From: Phenylobacterium deserti | GTDB lineage: Bacteria; Pseudomonadota; Alphaproteobacteria; Caulobacterales; Caulobacteraceae | Assembly: GCA_945874825.1 (NCBI GenBank) | Contig: CAMCIK010000009.1 | Location: 1 to 64,000 of the forward strand | Reading direction: 5' to 3' | DNA length: 64,000 nt | Part shown: in pieces, positions 1 to 9,254 of the stretch | How positions within the stretch are numbered: position 1 is the first letter of the stretch | How the letters are laid out: each line of letters begins with the position of its first letter | Notes under the pieces: generated by a model | Database searches by the model: none | What the model saw: only the letters and a program-made list of their open reading frames with translations | What the model was told of the DNA's origin: nothing | Translations under genes and position numbers: made by a program

Positions 1-699
1 ATGGTAGAGGTCGATGTACTCCAGGTAGTCCAGTTGCTGCAGGACAAAGTGGCTGGGGTCGTAGAGCAGGCAGGCCCGCGGGTGGTGATCCACCCTGTCC
101 CAGAACATCTCCACGGTCGCCCCGTCGAACAGGTCTTCGCTGGGATGCACCTCGTAGCAGAGGTCGACACCGGCCTCCTCGTAGGCGTCGAGGATCGGCC
201 GCCAGCGCCGGGCCAGCTCGTCGAAGGCCTCTTCCACCAGGCCGGCGGGACGCTGGGGATAGGGATAGAGATAGGGCCAGGCCAGGGAGCCCGAGAAGGT
301 GACGCTGGCGGGCAGGCCCATCCGGCGCGAGGCCTTGGCCCCCATCAGGACCTGGTCCACCGCCCAGGCCTGCCGGGCCGCGGGATTGCCGCGCACGGCG
401 GAGGGGACCCCGCCATCGAACATCTCGTCATAGGCTGGGTGGACCGCCACCAGCTGGCCCTGGCTGTGGGTGGACAGCTCCGAGACCTCCAGGCCGAGGT
501 CGGCCAGCCTGCCCTTGACCTCGTCGCAGTAGGCGTCGCTCTCGGCGGCGAGCTTCAGGTCAAACAGGCGGCGATCCCAGGTGGGGATCTGGACCCCCCG
601 ATAGCCCATGTCCGCCACCCACCGCCCGAGGGCGGGCAGGGTGTTGAACGGCGCCTCGTTCCCAGCGAACTGGGCGAGGAAAATCCCTGGTCCCTTCAT
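1..699 (-). CDS. Sugar phosphate isomerase/epimerase family protein (TIM barrel), 3' end outside window
   Basis: An open frame of 233 codons runs from ATG at 699 to the window edge without a stop. The start is preceded by a good GGGAG ribosome site. The protein reads like the xylose-isomerase-like TIM-barrel family: an MGYRGVQIP strand near residues 32-40, an ELSTHSQGQ strand near 74-82, a CYEVHPSEDLFDG metal-site segment near 182-194 and YDPSHF near 214. These supply the Glu/Asp/His ligands expected for a divalent metal. Family members isomerise or epimerise sugars or inositol derivatives; the substrate cannot be told here. It lies 70 bp downstream of kynB on the same strand and could share its transcript. 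The C-terminal part is outside the window. Confidence 0.8.
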   Translation of the reverse strand, partial: MKGPGIFLAQFAGNEAPFNTLPALGRWVADMGYRGVQIPTWDRRLFDLKLAAESDAYCDEVKGRLADLGLEVSELSTHSQGQLVAVHPAYDEMFDGGVPSAVRGNPAARQAWAVDQVLMGAKASRRMGLPASVTFSGSLAWPYLYPYPQRPAGLVEEAFDELARRWRPILDAYEEAGVDLCYEVHPSEDLFDGATVEMFWDRVDHHPRACLLYDPSHFVLQQLDYLEYIDLYH

Positions 700-769
700 G
701 GTCACTCCCCGATCTGTCATTGCTTCGCAGGCAAACTAGCACGCCCGGCGCGCAGGGCGAGGGGGGCCT

Positions 770-1420
770 TCAGAGGTCCCGCAGCACGGCCCGCACGGGC
801 GAGGCGTCGGCACCGGAAAGGCGCAGGGGCGGGGCGATCAGCTCGTATCGGCCGTCCGGGATCCCGTCGAGGACCAGGCCCTCAAGGACGGCCATGCGCC
901 ACCGGCCGAGGGCCTGGTGGCTGACGAGGTCCTTGGCGTCCTCCGGGTCCAGGGAGGGCCCGTCGATCCCCAGCAGGCAGACGCCGGCCCCGCCAAGGGC
1001 CTCCACCAGGTCCGGGGCGGGCGTGCGGAAGCGCTCTGGCCAGGCGTCATGGGGAAAGGCCTCGAAGGTGCGCAGCAGGACGCGGCGGGTTCCCGGCACC
1101 AGACGCGGCAGGACCTCTTCGGGGCCGATGCGGTCAGGCCCCTTCGTCACCGAGACCAGCTGGGCGGGCCCCAGGTAGGGGACGAGGTCCACCGCATCGA
1201 TGGCCGCGCCGGCAGGATCGAAGTGCAGGGGGGCGTCAGCGTGGGCACCGGAATGGGTCGACAGGGTCAGGCGCGAGACGTTCACCGGGCACCCGTCCGA
1301 CAACACCCAGGTCCGCTCCAGGCCGAAGGGCGTATCGCCGGGCCAGACCGGCAGGTCGGGCCGCAAGGACTGGGAGATATCGTAGAGCCGGCGGCCGGCT
1401 TCGTCCCGGGGCCCGATCAT
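770..1420 (-). CDS. kynB: Kynurenine formamidase (arylformamidase, cyclase family)
   Basis: This 216-residue protein has the metal-binding signature of the bacterial cyclase/kynurenine formamidase family, HSGAHADAPLHF, with His56, His60, Asp62 and His66. The N-terminal LYDISQSLRPDLPVWPGD segment is also typical of KynB. The enzyme hydrolyses N-formylkynurenine to kynurenine and formate in tryptophan breakdown and is cytosolic. The start codon overlaps the kynU stop in an ATGA (1417-1420), so the two are translationally coupled. The pairing with kynureninase makes the specific assignment strong. No tryptophan 2,3-dioxygenase gene is visible in this window. Confidence 0.93.
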   Translation of the reverse strand: MIGPRDEAGRRLYDISQSLRPDLPVWPGDTPFGLERTWVLSDGCPVNVSRLTLSTHSGAHADAPLHFDPAGAAIDAVDLVPYLGPAQLVSVTKGPDRIGPEEVLPRLVPGTRRVLLRTFEAFPHDAWPERFRTPAPDLVEALGGAGVCLLGIDGPSLDPEDAKDLVSHQALGRWRMAVLEGLVLDGIPDGRYELIAPPLRLSGADASPVRAVLRDL

Positions 1421-2700
1421 GTCACCCTCTGCTTGGCGGCGAAGGCGGGGTCGCGCCAGGCGCCGGTCTCCATCACCCGGGTGAAACGCTCCGCCGCCAC
1501 CCAGACGTCGGCCCGGCTCAGGAAGAGGGGCGAGAAGCCCAGCCGCATCAGATCCGGGGCGCGGAAGTCGCCGATCACGCCAGCGGCGATCAGGGCCTGC
1601 ACCACCGGATAGGCGTGGGGGTGGGCGAAGGACAGGTGGCCGCCTCTAGCCTCCGCGCGATCCGGGGAGACAAGGCGGAAGCCGTGGGCCAAGAGGGCGG
1701 GTCTCGCCCGGCGCTCGAAGAGGCTGGACAGAGCCCGCGACCGGGCCAGGAGGGCGGCGGGATCGAGGCCCTCGAAGACCTGCAGGGCGGCGTGCAGGGC
1801 GGTCAGGGACAGGATGGGCGGCGTTCCCGCCATCAGCCGGGCCGCCCCCGGGGCCGGGGCGTAGCCGGGCTCAAAGGCGAAGGGCCGGGCGTGCCCCATC
1901 CAGCCGGAGAGGGGACTGGCAAAGGCGGCGTGGTGACGGCGGGCCAGGAAGGCGAAGGCCGGGGCGCCCGGGCCGCCGTTCAGGTATTTGTAGCCGCAGC
2001 CCACCGCCATGTCCGCGCCGGCGGCGTTCAGGCCGACGGGCGCCAGGCCCGCCGTGTGGCTCAGGTCCCAGAGGGTCAGGACCCCCGCCTCCGAAGCCCG
2101 GCGGGTCAGGCCGGGCAGGTCCGCCAGGGCGCCGGTGCGGTAGTCAGCGTGGCTCATGAGCAGCAGGGCAACGTCGCCGGACAGGGCCTGCGGAAGCGCC
2201 TCCCTTGAAACGGTCTGTATGCGGATGTCTGGCCGGATCGCCGCCAGGCCCTGAAGCATGTAGCCGTCGGTGGGAAAATCGCCCTCGACCCCCAGTAGGA
2301 CCTTCCGGTCCGGCCTCAGGGCCAGGGCCCCGGCCGCCAGCTTGAACAGGTTGACCGAGACCGAGTCCGCGCAGGCGACTTCGTCGGGGTCGGCACCGAT
2401 CAGAGGGGCGATGCGGGCGGCGGTGCGGTCTGGCAGGCCGATCCAGTCGTCGGTGTTCCAGCCGCGCACGAGGGAGCGGCCCCACTCGGCCGCTGTCGCG
2501 CGGCGGACCGCCACCTCCGATGCCCGCGGCAGAGGTCCCAGGGAGTTTCCATCCAGGTAGATCACGCCGGCGGGCAGTCGGAAGCGCCGGGCCAGGGCCG
2601 ACAGCGGGTCGGCCCGGTCCCGTCGGCGGCAGGCGGCAAGGCTGTCCGGAACCGTCTCGGAGGCGAACTCTGGGGCGAACTCCGGGTCTGGCGCCATCAA
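1417..2700 (-). CDS. kynU: Kynureninase
   Basis: A 427-residue PLP enzyme of the aminotransferase V fold. Visible signatures are YLDGNSLG near residue 48, WDLSHTAG near 211 and GCGYKYLNGGPG, whose Lys238 is the expected PLP-binding lysine. Kynureninase cleaves kynurenine to anthranilate and alanine. The length matches the family (about 400-430). The gene overlaps kynB downstream (ATGA) and its start overlaps the stop of the upstream PHP-type gene (2697-2700), so all three are probably one transcript. The first two codons are both ATG, so the start could be one codon later. Confidence 0.95.
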   Translation of the reverse strand: MMAPDPEFAPEFASETVPDSLAACRRRDRADPLSALARRFRLPAGVIYLDGNSLGPLPRASEVAVRRATAAEWGRSLVRGWNTDDWIGLPDRTAARIAPLIGADPDEVACADSVSVNLFKLAAGALALRPDRKVLLGVEGDFPTDGYMLQGLAAIRPDIRIQTVSREALPQALSGDVALLLMSHADYRTGALADLPGLTRRASEAGVLTLWDLSHTAGLAPVGLNAAGADMAVGCGYKYLNGGPGAPAFAFLARRHHAAFASPLSGWMGHARPFAFEPGYAPAPGAARLMAGTPPILSLTALHAALQVFEGLDPAALLARSRALSSLFERRARPALLAHGFRLVSPDRAEARGGHLSFAHPHAYPVVQALIAAGVIGDFRAPDLMRLGFSPLFLSRADVWVAAERFTRVMETGAWRDPAFAAKQRVT

Positions 2701-4187
2701 CGGACCTTGATGAACACCGGGTTGGCATAGAACCAGAGGTCGTCCCAGGGGTTCTCGCCGGGAACGTCCATGGCGGGCTCGGCATCGCCCGTCCCGGTTC
2801 CCCGCAGGCGGATGTAGCCCGAGGCCTGGACGTTGCGCAGGGTCGTCGTCAGGGTGATGACCTCGCCCTCCCTTACCCAGTCGGCGGCGGTGAAACGGCG
2901 CTCCACCCGGGTGGTGGGGTTCTCGTCCGCCGAGCGGCCGGGCGCAGGGCCCGTCAGGTCGCCCCGGATCAGGTCGATGCGCTTCACCTCGGGCGAGCGA
3001 CCGCCGAAGTTCTCGCCGGCGGGATCCCGGACGCGCAGGGTGATGCGGACGTCCTGCCCGCGGGCCACCGTGACCTCGCCGCCAATGCCCGCCGCCGGTG
3101 CGCCCCGGGCCACAGGGCGGACCTCAAGGTCGACAGACGACACCAGGTCGCCGGTGGTCACGAAGACCCGGCCGCTGCGAAGGCCGTTCAGAATGTCGTC
3201 CGGGGACTTCCGTGCCAAGACATAGGTCTTGGCGTATTCGCCCGGCCAGAAGTCGATCCCGCCGTCGGTGTAGTGCCGGTGAGAGTCCGAGGTCGCCGTG
3301 ATCCACCAGCGGCGGCCCTCGCCCAGCATGGAGTCCCAGAAGCCGCCGACCCGGGCGGTCATCTGGTCGAAGCCGCCATAGGTGGGATGCTGGCGATAGG
3401 CGCCCCGGGCTTCACTGGTCCGCGGCGAGCCGTCGGGGTTCAGGGCGCCCGCCTGGTGCCCGGGCGCGCCCTCCATGCCGATGGCCACCTGGGGTGCCGC
3501 ATCATTCCAGTCCCGGAGTTCCGCCGGCGTCGTCTGGCCATACTGGCCAAGGCCCTTGGCTGACCGGGAAGGATGATGGGCGATCACGACCGGTGGACGG
3601 GGCAGGGCCTTCATGTAGGTCAGGGCCTCGACCATCCGGCTCACCTGGTCGCGGGCAGGATCAACCGGCCAGGCCTCGAACTTGTCGAAGCGGCGCTCGA
3701 GGTCCGTCAGGTCGTCGCGCTCCTGCGGCGTGTTAGGCACGATGATGCTGGAATGGTCAGCGCCGGGAGTGTTCAGCTCGAGGCCCAGGAAGAGGGCAAG
3801 GTCGGGGACTTCCCGGCGGGCCTTCAGCACCTCAGGATAGATCAGGTCGCGGCTGACCCGGGAGTGGTTGGGGCCGCCGTGGTCGGTGGCGGCCATCCAG
3901 GACAGGCCGTACTTCCGGGCCATGCGGGCATTGGTCGGGATGGTGTTGTTGGAGTCGCCGCCGACGACAGGCTCGGGCGCTTTTGCCGGGTCAGACGAGG
4001 GCTTCCAGTCGACGCTGAACTGGGAATGCACGTGGTGGTCGCCCGGCTGCCAGGCGCGGCCATCTTCATGCCCGCCGTGGGGCGCGCCGGTCTCGTGCGC
4101 GGGGGCGGTGCTCGCCAGGGCGAGGGCCGAGGCGGCGGCGAGGGCGAAGACGAGGCCGGGTCGGATCCGGAAGGTGGGGCTGGGCAT
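2697..4187 (-). CDS. Secreted PHP-domain metal-dependent hydrolase
   Basis: From the ATG at 4187 the protein is 496 residues. It begins with a signal peptide (basic start, a hydrophobic run LVFALAAASALALAS, then APAHE). Histidine-rich metal motifs follow in PHP order: GDHHVHSQFS, ATDHGGPNHS, ELNTPGADHS, IAHHPSRS and SDSHRHYTDGG. This resembles the PHP phosphoesterase/CehA-like hydrolases, so it is probably a periplasmic metal-dependent hydrolase of unknown substrate. A longer in-frame start at 4265 would bury the signal peptide, so 4187 is preferred. The stop overlaps the kynU start (ATGA), suggesting co-transcription, although a role in kynurenine metabolism is only an inference. Confidence 0.75.
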   Translation of the reverse strand: MPSPTFRIRPGLVFALAAASALALASTAPAHETGAPHGGHEDGRAWQPGDHHVHSQFSVDWKPSSDPAKAPEPVVGGDSNNTIPTNARMARKYGLSWMAATDHGGPNHSRVSRDLIYPEVLKARREVPDLALFLGLELNTPGADHSSIIVPNTPQERDDLTDLERRFDKFEAWPVDPARDQVSRMVEALTYMKALPRPPVVIAHHPSRSAKGLGQYGQTTPAELRDWNDAAPQVAIGMEGAPGHQAGALNPDGSPRTSEARGAYRQHPTYGGFDQMTARVGGFWDSMLGEGRRWWITATSDSHRHYTDGGIDFWPGEYAKTYVLARKSPDDILNGLRSGRVFVTTGDLVSSVDLEVRPVARGAPAAGIGGEVTVARGQDVRITLRVRDPAGENFGGRSPEVKRIDLIRGDLTGPAPGRSADENPTTRVERRFTAADWVREGEVITLTTTLRNVQASGYIRLRGTGTGDAEPAMDVPGENPWDDLWFYANPVFIKVR

Positions 4188-4332
4188 GGACAAACTCGGT
4201 TCTGGGCGCAGGAAGGACCCTGTCTGACCCGTTTCCGTGATGGTCCGGTGACGCACGCCTGTCAAACCGGACCTGTAAAGTGAATGCTTGCCTTGGCGGC
4301 GGCCCTGCTTAGTGATGGTGAAGGTTCAGTCA

Positions 4333-6066
4333 ATGGGAAGATCTCGGGTGCGCAACAGAAACTGGCTCGCGGTCCTGGCCGCAGTGACACTGGCGGCAGG
4401 CTGTGCGCCTCGCACGTCGGACGAGACGGCGGCCGTCTACACCGGCGGCGATATCCTGACCCTGGCGGGCGAGGCCCCGGCCTATGTCGAGGCCCTGGCG
4501 GTAAAGGACGGCAAGATCGTTGCTGCCGGAACCCAGGCGGAGGCGCGCAAGGCTGCGGGTCGGGGCGCCCGGACGGTCGACCTCAAGGGTGGCGTCCTGC
4601 TGCCGGGCTTCATCGACGCCCACAGCCACCTGCTCAACTATGCCGACAGCCTGGTCCAGGGCAATCTCAACCCGCCCCCCGTCGGCGGCGTCAGTTCGGT
4701 CGCCGACATCGTGGCCGAGCTTAAGCGGGTGAAGGAGTCCCTCAAGGCGGGCCCTGGCGTCCTCCTTGTGGGACAGGGATACGACCAGGACTTCCTGGCC
4801 GAGAAGCGCCACCCCACGGCGGCGGAACTGGACGCCGCCTTCCCGGACAACCCCGTGATCCTCGTTCACACCTCCGGGCACATGCTGGTCGCCAATTCGG
4901 CGGCGATCCGGAAGGCCGGCATCACCTCTGCGACGGCGGACCCGGTCGGCGGCGCCATCATCCGCAAGGCAGGCTCCCGGGAGCCGGAGGGCCTGTTCCA
5001 GGAAACCGCCATGCACCCCTTCATCCCGCAGGTACAGGCCCCGCGTCCGCGCGAACAGGATCTCGACCTGATCAAGCGGGCGGTCGAACACTATGCCGCC
5101 AACGGCTACACCACCGCGGCCGAAGGCCTGGTCATGCCGGACAAGATGCCCCTGCTCCAGGAGGCCGCCGACAAGGGGCTTCTGAAGATCGACGTGGAGG
5201 CCCTGCCCGCCTATCTCATGGCCGACCAGCTGGTGGGGACCGGCAAGCTCGCCTGGGGCGAGATGAAGAACGGGCTGAAGTGGGCCGGGATCAAGCTGGC
5301 AACGGACGGCTCGCCCCAGGGCAAGACCGCCTATCTGACTAAGGCCTACCTGACACCGGTTCCCGGCTGCAAGACGGACTGCCGGGGCTTCCCCAACATC
5401 CCCCAGGACGAAATGAACCGCCTCTTCGCCCTCGCCTACCGGAACGGCGTGCAGGTCTATTCGCACAGCAACGGGGATGCCTCGGTCGACATGATGATCG
5501 CGGCCCACCGCGCTGCAGAAAAGACCCTCGGCAAGGTGGATCCCAACCGCCGGACGGTGATCATACACTCGCAGATCATGCGGCCGGACCAGATGGCGGC
5601 CTACAAGGCCCTTGGCCTGCTGCCCAGCTTCTTCACCAACCACGTCTTCTACTGGGGCGACATCCACCTGGCCAACCTGGGCCCCCAGAGGGCGGCCTAT
5701 CTCAGCCCCCTGGCCAGCGCCTCCAAGGCCGGGGTCCGGGCCACCAACCACACCGACTCCATCGTCACCCCCCTGGACCCGATGTTCCTGGTCTGGACGG
5801 CGGTCAACCGGGTCAGCCGGTCGGGCAAGGTCCTGGGTCCGGATGAGCGGGTGACCCCCTACCAGGCCCTGAAGGCTATCACCCTCAACGGCGCCTACAC
5901 CTATTTCGAAGAGGCCTCTAAGGGCTCCCTCGAGGTGGGCAAGACGGCGGACCTGGTCGTCCTCGACCGCAATCCCCTGAAGGTGGAGGCGAACACCATC
6001 CGCGACATCCGCGTCGTGGAGACGGTCAAGTCGGGCAAGTCGGTCTACCGGGCGCCGAAGGGCTGA
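4333..6066 (+). CDS. Amidohydrolase family 3 (YtcJ-like) lipoprotein
   Basis: About 577 residues from ATG 4333, chosen because GAAGG sits about 8 bases upstream and because it gives a clean lipoprotein signal ending in LAAGC (Cys24). Two in-frame ATGs upstream (4288, 4315) are less likely. The body is a metal-dependent amidohydrolase: VLLPGFIDAHSHL supplies the HxH pair, VYSHSNGD and IIHSQ lie mid-protein, and a TNHTDS segment lies near the end. A C-terminal GKTADLVVLDRNP strand is typical of YtcJ/N-substituted formamide deformylase-like enzymes. It likely hydrolyses a C-N bond at the cell envelope; the substrate is unknown. It converges on polA across a shared hairpin. Confidence 0.85.
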   Translation: MGRSRVRNRNWLAVLAAVTLAAGCAPRTSDETAAVYTGGDILTLAGEAPAYVEALAVKDGKIVAAGTQAEARKAAGRGARTVDLKGGVLLPGFIDAHSHLLNYADSLVQGNLNPPPVGGVSSVADIVAELKRVKESLKAGPGVLLVGQGYDQDFLAEKRHPTAAELDAAFPDNPVILVHTSGHMLVANSAAIRKAGITSATADPVGGAIIRKAGSREPEGLFQETAMHPFIPQVQAPRPREQDLDLIKRAVEHYAANGYTTAAEGLVMPDKMPLLQEAADKGLLKIDVEALPAYLMADQLVGTGKLAWGEMKNGLKWAGIKLATDGSPQGKTAYLTKAYLTPVPGCKTDCRGFPNIPQDEMNRLFALAYRNGVQVYSHSNGDASVDMMIAAHRAAEKTLGKVDPNRRTVIIHSQIMRPDQMAAYKALGLLPSFFTNHVFYWGDIHLANLGPQRAAYLSPLASASKAGVRATNHTDSIVTPLDPMFLVWTAVNRVSRSGKVLGPDERVTPYQALKAITLNGAYTYFEEASKGSLEVGKTADLVVLDRNPLKVEANTIRDIRVVETVKSGKSVYRAPKG

Positions 6067-6075
6067 TCCCTTCGG
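6055..6075. terminator. Bidirectional hairpin between the amidohydrolase gene and polA
   Basis: A perfect 8-bp stem (CCGAAGGG / CCCTTCGG) encloses a 5-nt loop that holds the TGA stop of the amidohydrolase gene. It lies exactly between two convergent genes, so it plausibly terminates both. There is no clear U-tract on either side. Confidence 0.6.
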
Positions 6076-6078
6076 TCG

Positions 6079-8859
6079 TCAGTGCGCGTCGTCCCAGTTG
6101 GCGGCGGCGCGCACGTCGACCACCAGGGGGACGCTGAGCGCCACGGCTGGCAAGGGCGCCGCCGACATCACCCGGCGGATGACCTCCGAGGCGGTCGCGG
6201 CCTCGGCCTCGGGTGACTCGAAGATGAGTTCGTCGTGCACCTGGAGCAGCATGCGGGTCTTCAGGCCGGCGGCGGCGAGGGCTTCGGGCATGCGGATCAT
6301 GGCCCGGCGGATGATGTCCGCAGAGGCGCCCTGCAGGGGGGCGTTGATCGCTGCCCGGTCGCCAAAGGCCCGCTCAGCCTGGCTGCGGGCCTGGACAGCG
6401 GGAATGTGGACCCGCCGTCCGAACAGGGTGGTCACATAGCCCTGTCGCCGGGCGGCCTCCTTGGCCTGGTCCATGTAGGCGCGGATGCCGGGGAAGCGCT
6501 CGAAATAGGTGCGGATATAGTCGGCCGCCTCCTCCCTCGGGATCGACAGCTGGGCGGCGAGGCCAAAGGCGGAAATGCCATAGACAATGCCGAAGTTGAT
6601 CGCCTTGGCACGCCGGCGGATCTCGGCGGGCATGCCCTCGCTGGGAACCCCGAAGACCTCGGAGGCGGTCATGGCGTGGATGTCCAGGCCCTGGGCGAAG
6701 GCAGCCTTCAGCTGGGGGATATCGCCCACATGGGCCAGTAGCCTCAGCTCGATCTGGCTGTAGTCGGCGCTGATCAGGACATTTCCCGGCTCGGCCACGA
6801 AGGCCTGCCGGATCTTGCGGCCCTCCTCCGTCCGGACGGGGATGTTCTGCAGGTTGGGGTCCGTTGAAGAGAGCCGGCCGGTGGTGGTCGAGGCCATGGC
6901 GTAGGAGGTGTGCACCCGTCCGGTGGCCGGCGCGATGGCCGCCGCCAGGGCGTCGGTATAGGTGCCCTTCAGTTTGGACAGCTGGCGCCAGTCGAGCAGG
7001 ACCCTCGGCAGGGCGTGCCCCTCGGCAGCCAGCTCCTCAAGCACCGAGGCGTCTGTGCCCTGGGCGCCAGTGGCAGTGGTCCGGCGGGACTCCAGGCCCA
7101 TCTGGCCATAGAGGACCTCGCCCACCTGCTTGGGGCTGCCCAGGTTAAAGGGGTGGCCCGCCAGGCGGTGCGCCTCGACCTCGAACTCGCCCATCCGGAC
7201 GGAAAAATCGTTGGACAGCCTGCGCAGCCGGTCGGGATCGACCCGGACCCCGGCGTTCTCCATGTCCGCCAGGACCGGCGGCAGGGGACGCTCCAGGGTC
7301 TCATACACGGTCAGGAGGCCCTCCCGGGACAGCCGCGGGCGCAGGACCCGGTAGAGCCGGAGGGTCACGTCGGCATCCTCGGCGGCGTAGGCGGTCGCCG
7401 GTTCGAGCGCCACGTGGCGGAAGCTCTTCTGGGCCTTGCCCGTCCCTGCCACCTGCTTGAAGGGGATGGGGCTGTGGCCCAGGTGCAGGCGCGACAGGTC
7501 ATCCATGCCGTGCCCGTGGAGCCCACCCTCCAGGACATAGCTGATCAGCATGGTGTCCTCGATGGGCGCCACGCGGATGCCGTAGCGGGACAGGACGCCG
7601 AGGTCGTACTTGGCGTTCTGCGCCACCTTCAGCACCGAAGGGGCCTCGAGCAGGGGGCGCAGGCGGTCGATCGCCGCCGCCAGGGGGATCTGGGTCAGGT
7701 CCTCCGGGGCGTCGAGGGCGAGGCCCGCCTCGGCCTCGTGGGCCAAGGGAATGTAACAGGCCTCGCCGGGGCCCACCGCCAGGGAGACCCCCACCAGCCC
7801 GGCCGTGGCCGAGCCCAGGGCGTCGGTCTCGGTGTCGAAGGCGATGACTCCGGCCGCCTGGGCGCGCGCGATCCAGACATCCAGGGTCGCAAGGTCCCGG
7901 ACACAGGCATAGGCGGCCACATCCACGGGCTCGGCGGCGGCGGTCTGGTCTTCAGGGCCCTGGGCCTTGGCGGCCAGGTGCGCCCCGGCCACCCGCCGGC
8001 CCAGGGTGTTGAGCTCCATCTCCTGCAGGAAGGCGGCGAGGGCGTCGGGGTCGGGATCGGCCACCGCCAGTTCCTCGAGGGCCGAGGGCAGGGGCGCCTG
8101 GTCGTCCAGCTGGACGAGCTGGCGGGACAGGCGGATCTGGTCGGCGAACTCCAGGAGGATCTGGCGGCGCTTCTCCTGGCGGATCTCCCCGGCCCGGGCG
8201 AGCAGGGTCTCCAGGTCGCCGTACTCGTTGATCAGCAGGGCCGCGGTCTTCACCCCGATGCCCGGGGCGCCGGGGACATTGTCCACCGGGTCGCCGCACA
8301 GGGCCTGGACCTCCACCACCTTGTCAGGAAGGACGCCGAACTTCTCGACCACCTGTTCCGGCCCGATCCGGAGGTTTTTCATGGTGTCGAGCATGGTGAC
8401 GCGCTCGCCCACCAGCTGCATCAGGTCCTTGTCGGAGGAGATGATGGTGACCTCGCCGCCCGCCTCGCGGACCAGGCGGGCATAGGCGGCGATCAGGTCG
8501 TCGGCCTCGAAGCCTGGCTGCTCCAGGGCGTGGACGCCGAAGGCCCGGGTCGCCTCCCGCACCAGGGGGAACTGGGGCACCAGGTCCTCGGGGGCTGGCG
8601 GGCGGTGGGCCTTGTACTCGGGATAGATATCGTTGCGGAAGGTCTTCCCGGAATGGTCGAAGATCACTGCCAGGTGGGTCGGGGCGTCGGGCTGGGCCTT
8701 CATGTCCACCAGCAGCTTCCACAACATGTTGCAGAAGCCGGAGACCGCGCCGATCGGCAGGCCGTCGGACTTTCGGGTCAGGGGCGGCAGGGCATGGAAG
8801 GCCCGGAAAATGAAGCCGGAGCCGTCGATCAGGTAGACGCGGAGGGGGGTGTCGCTCAT
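6079..8859 (-). CDS. polA: DNA polymerase I
   Basis: A 926-residue protein from ATG 8859, preferred over the ATG at 8868 because AGGA lies 8 bases upstream. The three PolA domains appear in order. The 5'-3' exonuclease has LIDGSGFIFRAFHALP at the start and GIGVKTAA later. The 3'-5' proofreading domain has AFDTETDALGS and NAKYDLGVLSRYG, with YAAEDAD as the third motif, so it looks catalytically complete. The polymerase domain has motif A SADYSQIELR, motif B RRAKAINFGIVYG and motif C LQVHDELIFE. It acts in lagging-strand maturation and repair. Length and motifs are standard for alphaproteobacteria. Confidence 0.97.
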   Translation of the reverse strand: MSDTPLRVYLIDGSGFIFRAFHALPPLTRKSDGLPIGAVSGFCNMLWKLLVDMKAQPDAPTHLAVIFDHSGKTFRNDIYPEYKAHRPPAPEDLVPQFPLVREATRAFGVHALEQPGFEADDLIAAYARLVREAGGEVTIISSDKDLMQLVGERVTMLDTMKNLRIGPEQVVEKFGVLPDKVVEVQALCGDPVDNVPGAPGIGVKTAALLINEYGDLETLLARAGEIRQEKRRQILLEFADQIRLSRQLVQLDDQAPLPSALEELAVADPDPDALAAFLQEMELNTLGRRVAGAHLAAKAQGPEDQTAAAEPVDVAAYACVRDLATLDVWIARAQAAGVIAFDTETDALGSATAGLVGVSLAVGPGEACYIPLAHEAEAGLALDAPEDLTQIPLAAAIDRLRPLLEAPSVLKVAQNAKYDLGVLSRYGIRVAPIEDTMLISYVLEGGLHGHGMDDLSRLHLGHSPIPFKQVAGTGKAQKSFRHVALEPATAYAAEDADVTLRLYRVLRPRLSREGLLTVYETLERPLPPVLADMENAGVRVDPDRLRRLSNDFSVRMGEFEVEAHRLAGHPFNLGSPKQVGEVLYGQMGLESRRTTATGAQGTDASVLEELAAEGHALPRVLLDWRQLSKLKGTYTDALAAAIAPATGRVHTSYAMASTTTGRLSSTDPNLQNIPVRTEEGRKIRQAFVAEPGNVLISADYSQIELRLLAHVGDIPQLKAAFAQGLDIHAMTASEVFGVPSEGMPAEIRRRAKAINFGIVYGISAFGLAAQLSIPREEAADYIRTYFERFPGIRAYMDQAKEAARRQGYVTTLFGRRVHIPAVQARSQAERAFGDRAAINAPLQGASADIIRRAMIRMPEALAAAGLKTRMLLQVHDELIFESPEAEAATASEVIRRVMSAAPLPAVALSVPLVVDVRAAANWDDAH

Positions 8860-8910
8860 GGGCGCCATCCTAGAGGGCGGCGAGGGGGCGGTCGATCCTC
8901 GGTTGGACGG

Positions 8911-9150
8911 TCAGTGGCCGCCCGAGACCTCGTAGACACCGGGCGCTCCGTCGCCATGACCATCGTCATGGACAAAGCGCCGGTCGCAATAAGGGCAGTC
9001 CACCGTCCCGTCGACGCCCAGGTCGAGAAAGACGCGGGGATGCCCCAGGGCGCCGCCGACCCCGTCGCAGGCCACACGGTGGGCGTGGACCCTGACGATC
9101 TCGGGCTGGGGCCCGGCGGGGGGTGTGGAAGGTTCGGTCTTGCGGGCCAT
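8911..9150 (-). CDS. Small zinc-finger protein (CHCC type)
   Basis: From ATG 9150, which has AAGGAG nine bases upstream, the protein is 79 residues. It contains VACDGVGGALGHPRVFLDL followed by VDCPYCDRRF, which together give the Cys-His-Cys-Cys zinc-ribbon arrangement of the zf-CHCC family (related to the NDUFS6 zinc domain). Members are short, and some are linked to respiratory complex I. The exact role here cannot be seen. It stands alone upstream of polA and divergent from the ABC ATPase gene. A longer GTG start at 9168 is possible but would cover the ribosome site. Confidence 0.8.
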   Translation of the reverse strand: MARKTEPSTPPAGPQPEIVRVHAHRVACDGVGGALGHPRVFLDLGVDGTVDCPYCDRRFVHDDGHGDGAPGVYEVSGGH

Positions 9151-9254
9151 GGAAGCGGTCTCCTTCACCGGGGACGCTTGGCGGCGGCCCGGGCAGGCTC
9201 TAGGTATGCGAGCCCGCCTTTCGTCGTCAATGCGCCGAGGCCCTGGAGGTCGCC

